Source: Solicoccozyma terricola | Taxonomy: Eukaryota > Basidiomycota > Tremellomycetes > Filobasidiales > Piskurozymaceae | Assembly (NCBI GenBank): GCA_001600875.1 | Contig: BCLD01000014.1 | Span: 89,724-153,723 of the forward strand | Length of the DNA stretch: 64,000 nucleotides | Direction: 5' to 3' | Part shown: one piece after another, positions 31,390 to 43,800 of the stretch | Layout of the letters: each line of letters starts with the position of its first letter | Numbering within the stretch: position 1 is the stretch's first letter | Position numbers and translations under genes: made by a program | Notes under the pieces: generated by a model | Seen by the model: the letters and a program-made list of their open reading frames with translations, nothing else | Told to the model about the DNA's origin: nothing | Databases searched by the model: none

Positions 31390-34150
31390 ATGCCAGAGGA
31401 AAAAGCAACTCAGTTCGGTCCGACATCTCATTTGGTCTACCACCAGGACTCGATTATAGATGAAACTCCGCCTCGAGGATGGAGATTGTTGGTGAGGAAG
31501 CCGATTGTTCGTCAGGTAAGTTGTAACGTCTGAAAATGAGCTGAATCACGGGGAGGTTATACGGTGCTTATCATTGCGCTTGTCTTTTCTACCGCCATTC
31601 AGTGGACGTATAGGGTACGCTGTTTCCTCGAAGATATCGTCGCGAATTCGCAAGCTGATAACATGTCCTGCGCACATGATACGTGTAGGGAAAGCTGTAG
31701 GTTTCACAGCACAACTTCCTCGTCAGGATGATAATTGATCTCAATGAATACATCTAGTTATCGAGAAGCCGAAGAACGAGTGCCTTCGCGTGTATGTCAC
31801 CTCGTACTGGTCGGCAGAGCGCGGAAACTAACTGCAAGAGCCTACATATTCAGTTTGAATTATTCCTCGACCTTATCTACGTCTCGATCAGTGAGTGCCT
31901 GGTTGTAGGGAATGTGATGTGTATGTACACTTGGGCGTACTCATCGCTCTCGTCATACAGTCCATCAGCTTGGTAGGTCGTTTCCTGGCGCCTTGCAGCA
32001 AGTTTGACCGATAATCTCACCATCCATCCTTCGGCTCTGCCTCACAGCCGATACAGCGTCAGGTAAGTCCAGTCCCATATATCCCACTGCGCCCCCCATC
32101 TGATAATTGTTTCTTCCCACAGAGACACCTACCGGAGCCTCGGTAGCTCGATTCGTACTCACGTTTTTCCCTTCCTGGTCGATCTGGTTGGATGCTAGGA
32201 ATTTCTTCAATGTCTCCGGACAAGACGATGTTTTGTAAGTTCTTCATCAATTTGAGTGACTATCGAGTGCTGACACTTGCCGATAATGTTGGTTCAAAAC
32301 AATTGTCACAGCCAGCGACTATGGATGCTAGTCTGCATCCTCTGTCTCGCGGGTTACTCCGTGAACGCATCAGCGATTGGAACGAGCACAACAGAAGCAG
32401 CGAACGTAAGCGCTGCATTCGTTCAACGTGCTACAGATCCCGTTGAGGGTGCTACGACAGAGCAATCGGTGAATTTTGTTAGGGCGGCTGTGGCCTTCTT
32501 CTTGGTTTCGAAAGCGACGAGAAGTGAATACGGTCTATGACTAGATACATCCTGAATGACTGAAGCTGAAAATGTGTGATTACACTCAGTCGGTGGGCTA
32601 TTGGCTTATGCATACTCGCTTCCCAAGTTCCGAAAGGCCCATTTGTCTATGGCGGCTCAGACGTTCGTCTGCACCGTGATCTATCTGGTGAGTTTAGTTC
32701 TTGGCATTTTAGCCACGCTGCTGACAGGGTTTGAAATCCCTCAGCCTCTTATCTGGGTAACATCGACTACAGCTCGCATTGTCCTCGCGACCCTTGGAAT
32801 CTTTCTCGATTACCTGACCAAGTATGCTATCGGTCTCGTTATCTTTCATGCGAGGAGACAGCTGCGGAAGGAGTCGATGCGTTCTGATACGATTGATACG
32901 GAGACGGGTCGAGCAAAGGGCTTGAAGGGAGTAAATATCTCTGTTCATATACCTGGTGCGTATGCGACTGGTGGTTCTTTCCGCTTCAATATAGTTATCT
33001 ATCAGTGCTAAACCTTTTCCCTGGTGATAGCAATCAATATCGAGCACAATGTGGAGCGTACATCTGCTTTCGTTATCATAACTGTCAGTCTGGACGCTGT
33101 TCCTGACATGTTCATCATCTCATTTAACCTCCCCTTTACCATGGCAGTTTGGAGAAATGCTCGTCGGCGCCCTATACAAATCGACAGCAACGGACATTGG
33201 GTTGCATCAAAAGTTCGGACGGATGGCTCTCATCCTCATGGTGGCTTTCTCGTTGAATTGGCTGTGAGTGGGCGTCCGAGTGGTGTTCGGGTTTTGCGAT
33301 GACCGTGACAACTGGGCGGATAGCTGATCGGTATGTACCCTTCATGTGAATAGATATTTTGCTCCAACCGATGCTGTCAATAGGTAGGCATAGCCACTGG
33401 TGGGGCTTGGTGTTATTATTGGCCCGCTGACACTACGCACGCCCACTCGTTTGACAGCTACGAACACGCTCTTCGTCGGAATTGGTTTACCGCTTCTACA
33501 TTCACTGCGTACGGTTGCGTCCACTTCAAGCGACGTAGCAGCACTCGCTAACAGCCCTACCCCGTCCTTCAGCCTTCACTGGCCACTTTGCGCCTCCATC
33601 ATCCTAGCCTCTTCTGCTGCCTCTCGGATGGTCAACAACGATACAGTTGTCGATGGATTGATGTGGTATTGGGGGGCAGGGATCGGAATGACGTTGGTTT
33701 GTGTGGTGGGATTGGACCTTTGCCATCGGAATATGGAGAAGGGTAATACGACAAAATTACCTAGGGTAAGTTTGGGATTCGGAGCCTCACTTTAAGGGAC
33801 GGAGACTAATGACCAATTGTCACCCCCAGCCAATTCGAATGACCTCTACCCTCGTCTGTGCCCTTATCTTCATCCTCCTCCCTCTTGCTTCTTCCCACCT
33901 CAATACCCTAGACATACTCTCCATCTCGGCTGGCATCCTAGCGTTCGCCGTATCATTTGATTTTTACGCGAGGACGTTTACAATCTCCACGCGCAAGGCG
34001 ATGATGGTTGCTGAGTGTGAGATGAGGAGGAAGAGGGTGAGGGAGGAGGGTGTGGGTGTTGTTGAAAGGGAGGAAGAGGAGGGGTGGGGAAATAGAAGAC
34101 AGACGGAGGGAAATGAGGACATGCATGGCGCAGATTTGGATCGGATTTAA
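31390..34150 (+). CDS. low temperature requirement A (LtrA) family membrane protein
   Basis: A multi-pass membrane protein of the LtrA family; the biochemical role is unsettled. The start is ATG 31390 (MPEEKATQFGPTSHLVYHQD). Several very short exons spell WTYR, GKLYREAEERVPSR and then FELFLDLIYVSI, the family's first signature helix. Later exons give FVLTFFPSWSIWLDARNFFN with DDVLQRLWMLVCILCLAGYS, and NIEHNVERTSAFVIITV, also family hallmarks. These are followed by GEMLVGALYKSTATD, LHWPLCASIILASSAASRM and a final pair of helices (LVCALIFILLPLASS, ILSISAGILAFAVSF). The C-terminal tail is highly charged and ends at 34150. More than ten introns are needed, including exons under 20 nt, so exact exon edges in 31500-32200 are tentative. 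Confidence 0.8.
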
Positions 34151-34873
34151 GGGCATTGAAGGGAGACGTGGGACAACGACACGCAATCGTTCAGTCGTCG
34201 AGGACAGTTGGATTATAATGGCTGAAAGAGCAGAGGTTGAAATTTAGACAGCGTTGTAGAGCAAGCGCAATATGCGCAATATGCGCAAGGTGAAAATCTA
34301 TAAAGAAATCAACGACAAGGAATCGATCGAAGATTGTAGCTGGTGTCCTGGAGGTGTACAGGAAGACAAAAGTGCATTCGGAGTTATCGAGCCCGTAAAT
34401 GACACGTTTGCCACTGACACATTGACACTTAGATTGTTTCGACGACTTATCGCAGTATCGCAGAAAAAGAAAAAAAAGAGTATTATTGAGTTATTATTTG
34501 ATTAAGCTTTCGATTATAAGATGGAGAGAGAAACAAAAGAAAACAAAGAGTGCGAATGGCGAATGGATTGCAGAGAGACTTTCGGGTTCTTGTGCATTTG
34601 TTTCTGTGTCAAAATCCATCTCCCTTCCGTGAATAGGATCCGCACCTTCTTCCCTTGCCATGCATGCGCCGGGGTCAGAGGGATAGAGACGCCCCAGTTC
34701 ATTCGTGCACTCAAGCAGAAAGAGGACCAGACATCTTGTCTCCATTTCTAATCGATCGAGTACCGAGTAAAATGACGATGAAGAAAGTGACAGTGAGGAG
34801 AATCCTGCGCCATCCAACCGGGACAAAGAAACAACGTGAGCGGTTCCATCCGGAATGCACGGAAGTAGATCGA
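34151..34873. other. convergent 3' region
   Basis: 723 bp between the stops of two convergent genes. It is AT-richer than the surroundings. Open frames on both strands are charged and low in complexity, with no family resemblance. Confidence 0.4.
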
Positions 34874-35861
34874 CTAAGAAACCCACCACTCGATCCAAGC
34901 GAAAGCCAACGCTGCCATGTTCTGATTACAGTATGTCAAAACTGTAGTACCACAGTTGACACCACCGTCGAGCATATGAGTGATAGAACCGGCTAATGCT
35001 GTCCAAAAGACCCAACTGTGATAGTAGGATGCAACCCAGTATATGATTAAGTGATTTTTGGCTATTGAAGAGAGGGAAAGTGGGGACTTACGTGATGAAC
35101 AACCAAACCGCATGTGCAGCGATGGAAGAGATTATTCCACCGGAGCCCATAAGGAAAATGATGATGAACATGGCGGAGAAGACTACGGTCCACCACGAAA
35201 CGAAGCTGTATGAGACAAAGGGAGAAAGTCAAGACAAAGGGAGAAAGAGGGTCAGCAAATTGTCCATATCAAAACGTCAAACAGCGTAGAACTGGTATTG
35301 CACGCTCTCCCTCGCATAGCGCAGCATGACACTTCCTCTCCGTCAGAGAGAGTGCATGACTGGACAACTCGATTTGGCTCGTGGAAGACAGACGGCAATC
35401 CTCGGTATGCTCGACGAGAGAAAATCTCGCTTTCGCATGTGTTCGCCGCGGAAAGGCAATGGTCTGCTCCGCAACGAAATGAGTGCTCGCTGCGCTTGCA
35501 GAAAGATATATCCTTCGCTCCGCTCAGGGAGGAGGAAATGAGTGCTGGCTGAGCTCGCACGAAGAGGCATTCCTCACTCGGCTCAGGTAAGAACTGCTGG
35601 GTCCGCTCGCGACACTCACACTCCAAACCTCAGAGTATGCTTGAAAGTGCTATTCGGATACGAATTATGTTCATTGTACTTGCCCACAAGGAACGAGGTA
35701 ATGCATCCCTGGATGATCGCGAACAAGCATAGGAGACCGAAGACGACTGTTTTGGAGGGTGGTAGAGATCGGACGGATGAGCATCGTACGACTGTGAGAC
35801 AGGAAGTAGCGATGACCTACTCGGATGACCTCGACGGACGTGGGTGTCGATATCAGGCATG
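34874..35861 (-). CDS. four-helix membrane protein, MARVEL-like
   Basis: A probable tetraspan membrane protein. The start is at 35858-35860 or very near (MPDIDTHVRRGHP). A very short intron (about 29-41 nt) then seems needed to reach KTVVFGLLCLFAIIQGCITS, helix 1. A 414-nt intron (35206-35619) follows. The next exon has SWWTVVFSAMFIIIFLMGSG and SSIAAHAVWLFI, and the last exon has WVFWTALAGSITHMLDG and MAALAFAWIEWWVS, stop 34874. The alternation of helices and the final AFAWIEWW resemble fungal MARVEL-domain proteins, which shape membrane microdomains. The assignment rests on shape, not a decisive motif. The long intron contains the same repeat family as the LAT1 intron. Confidence 0.55.
35404..35595 (-). 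repeat. degenerate tandem repeat in intron, same family as LAT1 intron
   Basis: About seven imperfect units inside the 414-nt intron. Shared words with the LAT1 intron on the plus strand include GTGCTCGCT (35483-35491), TTCGCTCCG (35514-35522), AAGGCAAT (35453-35460) and repeated GAAATGA. Both host genes are on the minus strand, so the repeats have the same orientation relative to transcription. Confidence 0.65.
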
Positions 35862-36174
35862 GTGGGATTAGTGTGGGGTGGTCGTGGAGACGGGTGTTGA
35901 TGGTTGCAAAGGGAAGATAGTAGCTGGGATTGTACGTTGCTGCTACTGTCGATGATGATGTTGCTCCTTTCTACCTCGAGCTTGAAAGGTGACGATGTCC
36001 TTTTTCTTGAAAACTCAGTCCCGCTCGTCCCTAATTCCGGCGCGGGACCAAATTCGTGCTGACGTCATGGATTTGGGAATTTCCCGGATTCGGCTCCGGG
36101 TGGCGCGGATGGTTCCGTCCGTCGCACAGTCCTCGTCGCATTCCACGGTGTACTCGATATCATGGAATGATATT
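35862..36174. other. upstream region of MARVEL-like gene with CRE palindrome
   Basis: 313 bp holding the promoter of the membrane gene and the 3' flank of hydrolase B. It has a perfect CRE/ATF palindrome at 36060-36067 and C/T-rich stretches. Confidence 0.4.
36060..36067. promoter_or_regulatory. CRE/ATF palindrome TGACGTCA
   Basis: A perfect 8-bp bZIP (ATF/CREB) consensus about 200 bp upstream of the MARVEL-like gene and 108 bp downstream of the hydrolase B stop codon. Regulation of the membrane gene is inferred from position only. Confidence 0.4.
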
Positions 36175-38819
36175 TCAAGCCAACAACGCATGGGAAACTC
36201 TCTCTACCGCCTCCATCAACTCCCTCTCCTCATCGCTGTATATCTCAGCATCCATCTTACTCTTCCCAGGGAATATATACCCCGGTTCAGTCGCACAGTA
36301 TCTCCCATCTTCTGGTATGACTCCATCCAGCAAGTAGTCTCGGATGGCTTTTATGGTACACAACTGTACCATCATGCAGTAGAGGTAGATTGTTAGCTCT
36401 GTGTTCCAAGGATTTGGGTCAGGAACGGAGATCCACGCTCACAGATGGTTCAGCGATCGAACAATGTCCATGTCCACCATGTTCCAACAACACACCCGAT
36501 TCTCTACCGAATCCTTCAGCCATCCTCTTTGCAGATCGTAATGGGGTGACACTAAGTCCCAAATATTCAGCTTCCTTTTCAACGAGACAACCAAATTATC
36601 ATCCCTTGCTCACTTGTCATATGTATTCCCAATCCACAATACCTTGTTCTTCGTTTTTCTCAATCCATCAGCAACCGTCCACGGTCCTTCATATCTCTCA
36701 TACGGTCTATCCTTCCATCCTCTACATATCAAAATCAAATGCATCCAGAGATTCCCACCCACAGCAGACCTTTCCTGTAATTTCGCACTGAACCTAACCC
36801 AATCCTCTAACGGACCTTCTATCTCCTTCAACCCTGAATCCCCACATAATATCCCAACTGTACCTCCATCTTGACCAATAGGCATGTCAAATACATTGTC
36901 CGTATCAGATCTCGTACTCTGTTCCAGGTTCGCGGTACGGAGAGCTTGTGTGGTCGCGATCATAGAGTGCAGGAGGGTAGCATTGGGAAGTGCGGAAAGA
37001 GCGGTGGCGAGTAGTGGCCATCGAGAAGGGCTGTAAAGGGAGGTAAACAACTGTTCCCCCCCGCGGTCCTTTTCATGTTTAGCCTGGTTTCTGGACTCTT
37101 CGAAAGGGAGATCTCAGATCTCACTCACAGCAGACTCAAATTCTCGTCCTCCTACAAACCCGAATCCATCCTCCGTCTCAGCGCCCACCGGTCTTTTCCA
37201 CAAGTCGTGCCACAGCGTTTGGATATGATCGATGATTTCATCTCCGGTCGGGGGTTTTGACAGGAAGGGCTCAAGGTCGACGTCGTCGTCGTTGCGTACG
37301 GTCTTGGGAGTCGCAAGGGAACATCCGGAGCCGGATGATGAGCAGATATCGGCGAATTCTTGGAATACCTAAAGGGGTGAGCGGCGGTCGTCTAGCTTAG
37401 TGGAGTGAACCATGAAGAGAGAAAGGTACATACAGATTGTGTGTCAGTCATAGAAGACCATGCCCAATCGAATAAACTCTTCGTATAATCTCCTGCATCT
37501 ACGATAGAAAGGCAATATCGTGGATTCAGCTTGCAGACATTCTCAGAAAAAAAGGGGAGGTTGCCGTCTCTACTCACGCGACACACCGTCTAGGACCAAT
37601 CTACCGACTCGGTCTGGCATCATCGCGGCAAAGTGTGCTCCAAGGATTGTGCTGAGAGAGAGGAAAAAAAAAGGTGGGGGAAGAGGGGGGGCAGCATCGT
37701 AAGCTTTCTCCCATCCATCACACATCTTCTCAAAGATCAGAATAGCCCCTTCTACCCACCCATAACTAAAGCCCCAATACGTCAACAACCCATCCTTCTC
37801 CCCCAAAGCATCCACCAACGACACCATATCCCTAACCACAAACGGCGTCGATACGCTTTTCCTAGCTGCTTCAGACGTGTACTTTTTCATCGCATCGACG
37901 CGAAGCTTGGCTAAATCTTCCATGTGTTGGAAGTGGGCAAGCTCGTTGGAGAAGACGTGCGGGTCGGATGCGTTGATTGGGTGGGAAGGGTTGTGTGATA
38001 GGTCCATGGCTGGGTTGCGGTCGTTGAATAGGGCAAAGTCGTATGCGTTGTCAAACATCTTCAGCTGGGGGGGTGGAAGGCGATAGCACAACGCAGTTGG
38101 TCAGATAGTAGAGCGCATTGAAGGAAGGACAACCACACACACACCCTTGGTGCGGTCATGTTAACACCACGAGGATCAAATCCGATGATATCGAGCTTAC
38201 GCTCTGTAATCACCGCTAAACCTGGGCCCCCAACATACACAAAGACGTTCCCAGAGCCTCCTGGTCCTGCAGGTGGAAGGGAAAGGAGTTCTGTCAAGCA
38301 TTGTCGATGAACCTGCTACCCATTTTTCGTATCGTACCTCCAGGGTTTACGAGCTGAATGGATTGCGAGTAATATATTTGGGAAAGTCAGCGATCGCGGC
38401 CACCAGAAACATTGACATAGACCCACCAGACTACCCTGTCTCTTGTCATCATCGGCAGGCAACATTCTGAGAAAGATTTCCACGTTCTCTCCCTTTACAG
38501 GGTCCAACCAATTCAGCGGCACCTTGTGAGTGCTGCACAGGAACTTGGTCGCTGGTGGATTATCAGGACATACATGCCATCCGATCGTACTATTCTTGGT
38601 GCGATAGATAGGTTTACCAGATCGCCATGACTTGCGAGGGTGTTTACTGGGTCGGTTAATGGCATCCCAATCGCTGAAATGAGCGATCCTGATGAGTTGA
38701 AGGACTAACAAAGCGACCCCACATCGAACGACAAGGCGTCTGAACCTTCCATTGCCTCCAACACGATTGGCAGCACGAACATGAGAAGGTTCGGTAAGGA
38801 GAGTTTGCTTTTCACACAT
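36175..38819 (-). CDS. membrane-anchored TAP-like alpha/beta hydrolase (copy B)
   Basis: A paralogue of the hydrolase at 1177-3799. ATG 38817-38819 opens a basic N-terminus followed by one hydrophobic helix (LVVRCGVALLVLQLIRIAHF), a likely type II anchor. The CSTHKVPLNWLDPVKGENVE segment corresponds to the family's entry strand. The oxyanion-type GGPG lies near 38226. The nucleophile elbow is GFSYG, with T in the next exon (TILGAHFAAMMPDRVGRLVL). The acid region is VLWIGNTYDK plus WNPRSSAEYLG across an intron, and GHGHCS supplies the catalytic His. The end is VSHALLA at 36175. One intron has a C8-rich, T-rich 3' end near 37665-37700. The substrate and cellular site are unknown. The protein is longer at the C-terminus than copy A. 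Confidence 0.8.
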
Positions 38820-39111
38820 TTGTGCAGCTGAAGCGAGACCGGGCTATATGCTGCGGTTGGTGGAGTAGGCAATCAAGGCTCCGCGGGGAAGATAACCAGA
38901 CTGTTGCCCTTTTGAGGGAGACGGCACTCTCATCTCTTGGAATGTAGCCATGTGGCGTGCAGCCGCCAAGATCTTCGGAGTTGGCCGTGGATATACCAAA
39001 GTGCTTCATGAATCCATAAATGTGCATTGTAACAAATGTTCATTTTCAACTTCTCCGTGACAACGGTATTGGCACCGTTTCGTCTCTGCAGCATTTCTAG
39101 TCAAAAAATGT

Positions 39112-40368
39112 TCAGGATGTGGAACGCATCTCGTCCGCCTTTGTGACCTTCACTGTGCCATTTGGGACAGCGGTCTTGACATCAGGAGCTGGACTGCTTT
39201 CATTCGCCACCGCCTTCTCAATATGAGGTAGGAAAGTGCCTTCGATGATATACTCTGAGATACCCATCTTCTTGATAAGGCAAAGATCTAAGACGGTGGT
39301 AGATATGTAATGATAAGCCACATCCTCAAGGGTATTTGCCAATCGTACTTACAAGTCGCTCCGGTAATGACGAGATACGATCCGTATCCTGTCGCCAGGT
39401 GCCACCAAGCATGTCCTTCCAACGCCCATGCCAACTTGGCTACTATACCACCCTGCGCTAACAGGACCTCCTTCATTGCCTTCAACTGGTTACAGAAGAT
39501 GTTGTCAACATTCCAAATTGCAAAGCCAGCTGCGAAAATCGCCAGACCCGTGTAAAACAAGCGGAAAACGATACCGCGAGCAGGGTGAACAGATGAGGGA
39601 GGAAGTGAGAGGATGAGGTTGGTGACCCTAACCGTGGATAATATTTGTATAGCCGCAAAAGTAAGCTGGTGGTAGACAGGGTTATTGAAGTAGAAGCTGG
39701 AGCGACCAATGTCATGCTATCAACTTGATGCCATGAGATTTCCATTGGACAGCCACAACTCACTAGGACACGGTGATGAATGCATCAAAGGCAAAGACAG
39801 CCAGGAGGCCAAGCCAACTCCACCCCATTTCAAATCCTGGGCTGGTGTCGAATACCAAGTAGGTCGAGTGCATGATGACGTAGATCTGTAAGGGTGGGCC
39901 TCATCAGGACCCCGTCTCGCGCCTTTTCTATGCAATCGGTGAAACCCACCATTGGCAGCTCATCCATCATCTGCCATTCCCACTTGAGCTGCGACCGGAT
40001 TACCTTTGCCTATCAGTATCCTTTTTTTTTCAGCCGTGCACTACAGCAAGTCCGCAACGCACAGTCGTATGGAATCCTGCGCTACCCAGACCAATTCCAG
40101 CCAGTCCAGCCATCGTAGCTGCGTACCTAAGCGGCGCACCGCACTTCCGCATCTTGTAGGCTCCATATGCTCCCAGGGCGATAAAAGGGATGTTGGAGAG
40201 CGTGTTGATGAACTCTGCAATGAAACGAGTCGATGCGTAGTTGGTCTCACACTAGGTATAAGGTCCAATAGTCAATATCCGACGTATTTTTCTAGCGAGG
40301 GTAGAGCTCACCCAGTCGATGGACGCAGTATGGTCTCCCCAATCTGAATTGAAATTGGCCAACGTCAT
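39112..40368 (-). CDS. alkaline ceramidase (YPC1/YDC1/ACER type)
   Basis: An ER/Golgi multi-pass membrane amidase that cleaves (phyto)ceramide to a sphingoid base and fatty acid. The start is ATG 40366-40368 (MTLANFNSDWGDHTASIDW). An intron joins this to CETNYASTRFIAEFINTLSN, giving the family's DWCExNY entry motif, and IPFIALGAYGAYKMRKCG begins the helices. A later exon has FAIWNVDNIFC and ALEGHAWWHLATGYGSY, the conserved Asp-Cys and HxWWH metal/active-site segments. The C-terminal tail is polar (VANESSPAPDVKTAVPNG) and ends at TGA 39112. An upstream start cannot be excluded. Apparently intact. Confidence 0.85.
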
Positions 40369-40886
40369 CCACCACCCAGCGCTGTTTCGCAAGCAGTCAT
40401 GTGGCCCACTCACAGCCCTCTTGAACCTGTCCGGCCATCAAGCCGTCGAAAGCGCCCATCTCTTTGGTATGTCAGATATGCTCAGGATTGTCTTGGATTG
40501 TGAGATGCAAAACTTTGCTCGACATTCGTATGCCGACGAACGGTTTCCAACCCTCTCTGGTCCGAAACGCCTCGGCAGCAGCCCACACTCACCTGGCTCT
40601 CTGTTTGCTTACGCAGGCGCAGGCACGGCTATTCTGATTGGTTACGTTGCCTCCATGTGTCACCTGCTTCCGTGAAAGCCGAATCGTAAATAGCATCCGG
40701 GTGAATTATCAATAGTTGGTGGGACGCGTCCCTAGTTTGGTATCTGCTCATGTTCATTCGAGTCAACTACAGTATCAGAGTTCTGTCTCTTCTCCATCTC
40801 GTTATGCACTTTCGGCGTTTCCAACATGTCTTGCAGGTTCGTTTCATTTCGTTGTCTTTAAGCGGCTTAGCGCCTTCCTCCATCTC
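40369..40886. other. spacer between ceramidase and kinase genes
   Basis: 518 bp, the promoter of the ceramidase gene and 3' flank of the kinase. No motif I can name. Confidence 0.4.
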
Positions 40887-43800
40887 TCAGTCCTGCTGAG
40901 CGTGCAGCCATCCTCTCTGCCCTGTCCATCCACCCATCCCCACCAAGAATCGATGCCTCATCAGCGCATCCGCCGGTGGTCTGTCTACCGGCTGCATCTC
41001 CAAACACCTCTTCACAAAGTCCATCGCGTCTCCCATCCGGCCCCCACCATCCGCTTCCAAACCATCATCGGCAAGGTCATCTTCACAACGCTCCGCCAGA
41101 GCAGTATATGCTCTGCTGTCAGGTGCCAATCCAGCCTGGGCCTCGTCCGCACTGAGAAACGGCGTCTCCCCGCAGATCAGCACGTAGCCCACCACACCTA
41201 AAGCCCAGACGTCCTGCTCCTTTCCGCCATACATCTCTCCGCGTAGGATCTCAGGAGAGGCATAGTCCAATGTCCCGCTGAACGTGTCCCATTTGCGAGT
41301 CGGTCTCCAGTGAGCGGCACTGCCAAAGTCGATAAGCTGGGCTCGTCCTTGGCCGTCGAGGATGACATTCTCGTCCTTGACATCTCGATGCACAATACCA
41401 TTGGCATGAAGAAACGCGATAGCATCGGAGAGTTGACCGAGGAGGGACCGAATCTCGAAGGGCGGAAGGCCGTCAGGAGCCGACTCTACACGATCGAAGA
41501 GATCGAGGCCCAGGCCGAACCGAGGCATGACCACTGAGATGAGATGAAAGGGCGTCAATATCGGTATCCAACACGGGCGGAGAAATGACTTACAATAGTA
41601 GAACTCCTTATCCTCGAAAAAGTCCAGCATTTTGCATACATTAGGATGTCCTCGGTTTTTAAGTGCCTCGAGTGACAACCTCGGTTGCCAGACCCCCGTA
41701 TCGATCTCTGGGGTGTCCTTGCCATCCACATTTGCCACTGAGAGCGTGTCCTTGGACGTATCAGTCTGGGTAGGCTGCGGGGTTTGCGCTCGAGCGGGAT
41801 CCCATGGGTGTGGGTGTGACGGAGGTTTGTACCGAATGTTACGCAGTTGATCCATTACGTGAATCTCAATGGGGATTGGCCCAAGTTGCTTGTGCTTCTT
41901 CCAGCAATCCGCCAAAATCCGCGATTTGATGATGTATTTGATGATGACCTCCTCTCCAATCGGTTTCCCGTCCTGTCCCTTTTGGTGAGCTCTCCTCACC
42001 AAGCCATACGCACCCTTACCCGCTTCGCTCTCGATGACATAGTCCTCGATGCCGCGACCACCGATCCCACCCACAGTCTCTCCTTGAGGTGTTACGCATT
42101 CGCTAGGTGCGGCGATGCTCGGTGCAAAGGAAATCGTACTATCAGATCGTCCAGCATGACCGAGTAGAACAGGCATACTGAAAGGAAGCGAAGACGGTAG
42201 TCCGCCCTTCTTTGGCGACAAACTTGCACCGTCGTGCGGAGTGCTCGGCGAGAAGAATGGCGAGAACGAAGACAATCCCTGCGATGGGTGCTTCTTGTAG
42301 TTGCTGGGCGCGGAGGGAGGTAATACTGACGGGAACGCGAAAGGCTGAAGCGTCCTACCGGCCATAAGCGAAAGTCTCTGAGACTGACGTCTTCGCGAGG
42401 TGATTGGCTCGACATCCGCAGATGGATTTGCGCTCTCCGGTGACAGAGTGACGGATGGATTGCGGGAATAGTGCCGAGTCGGTTTGCGTGAACGAGGATG
42501 GCTACCGGGACCATCCGCAACATCTGGCGAGTTGGAGCCAACCAGTACAGAGAGCGGAGAGGGAGCTGCAGGTAAGTTCGATCCCAGCCTATGAGGAATC
42601 GGTGCCGGTAAAGGCATCGGCATTTCCGTTCGAGTTTCCTGCATGACTTCCGACGATCGCGTGGTCGGAAGAGCAGAGGCCGACCTATTCAGTCTAAGAG
42701 GTCCATCGTCTACCCTGACAGCGGGTACCTCTCCTAATCCCAACCCATTGCCAATCTGCCTAACGCCCCAGCTACCGTATGGCGCATCCAATCCGTGCTT
42801 TTCTACTTCTTCGCCCACCAAACGGAACAACCGCTCTCTCGCTTTCTCCTGCTTTTCCTCGATGGGTTCCCGCATGCTCTGGCTTCGAGACAGAGACGCC
42901 GGATTGACGGTAGTACTGATGACACTTTCGGAACGCGAAGGCGTGTGGCCAAGCGGCTTGGGACTAGAAGGTCTTGATCTCGCAGAAAGGGGGGCGATGT
43001 CCAAGGCGGAACCATCATTCTGCTGTTGCTTGAGCGACAACAACTTTGACCATAGGTCGGTGTCTTCTAGCATAGGTGGAGCTGACCTCGATCCATCTCG
43101 TGATGGTGGACCCAAGCGATCATCGATGGGCGTCATCTTCGTGTCTGTGGTAAAAGCAGACGATACCGCCGGCGCAGGAGATTCAATCTCCAATCCTAGA
43201 CTTCCCTCCCTTGTACGAAGCTCGTCCGCTGCGCTTCCCCAACTCGATCTCCCTTCCTCCTCGAGTACTTCCTTCCCACCATCATCGCTCTCCTCACTCT
43301 CACTAACACAGCCCTCTCCTCCCAGATCATGGAGATTATCCAAACCCAACTCCCTCCATTCCTGGGTCGTGGGAGTTAGTACCACCAATCTACTATTTGA
43401 AGCCGCCCCCGCCGCATGATTATCCGATGCGACTCCCGATGCACCACCCGCTGCTTCCATTATCTCACTCGGCGTTGCTGGTCGGACGTTCAACTCGATA
43501 TGACCCGAGTTCGGTGAGAGAGCACCTTGAAGTCCCTGGTGAGTGCGTTCGGGGAGTGCATGGTTTCGTCTTGCTAGAAGGTTGCCTAGTGGAGCGAAAG
43601 GTACAGTCCGTGTTGAAGATGAAGAATTGGTAGAGGTATGATCAGCGAGGTAAGCCAGGGTACGTTCAGATGTCGCCGGTTCGGCGGAGAACAATTTCCG
43701 TCTTGGATGATCAGGTGATGTTGATGCTGATTTGGCGTATGGATGTGCGAAGTAGAATCGTGCGCTGTGACATGTAAGATTGGGACATGAGGGATTATCA

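Noticed and set aside
40319..40675. Plus-strand frame opposite the ceramidase start
   Set aside because: It overlaps the ceramidase N-terminal exon antisense; the DWCETNY match fixes the true strand.
42643..43419. 258-codon plus-strand frame
   Set aside because: It is the antisense shadow of the low-complexity N-terminus of the kinase gene on the minus strand.
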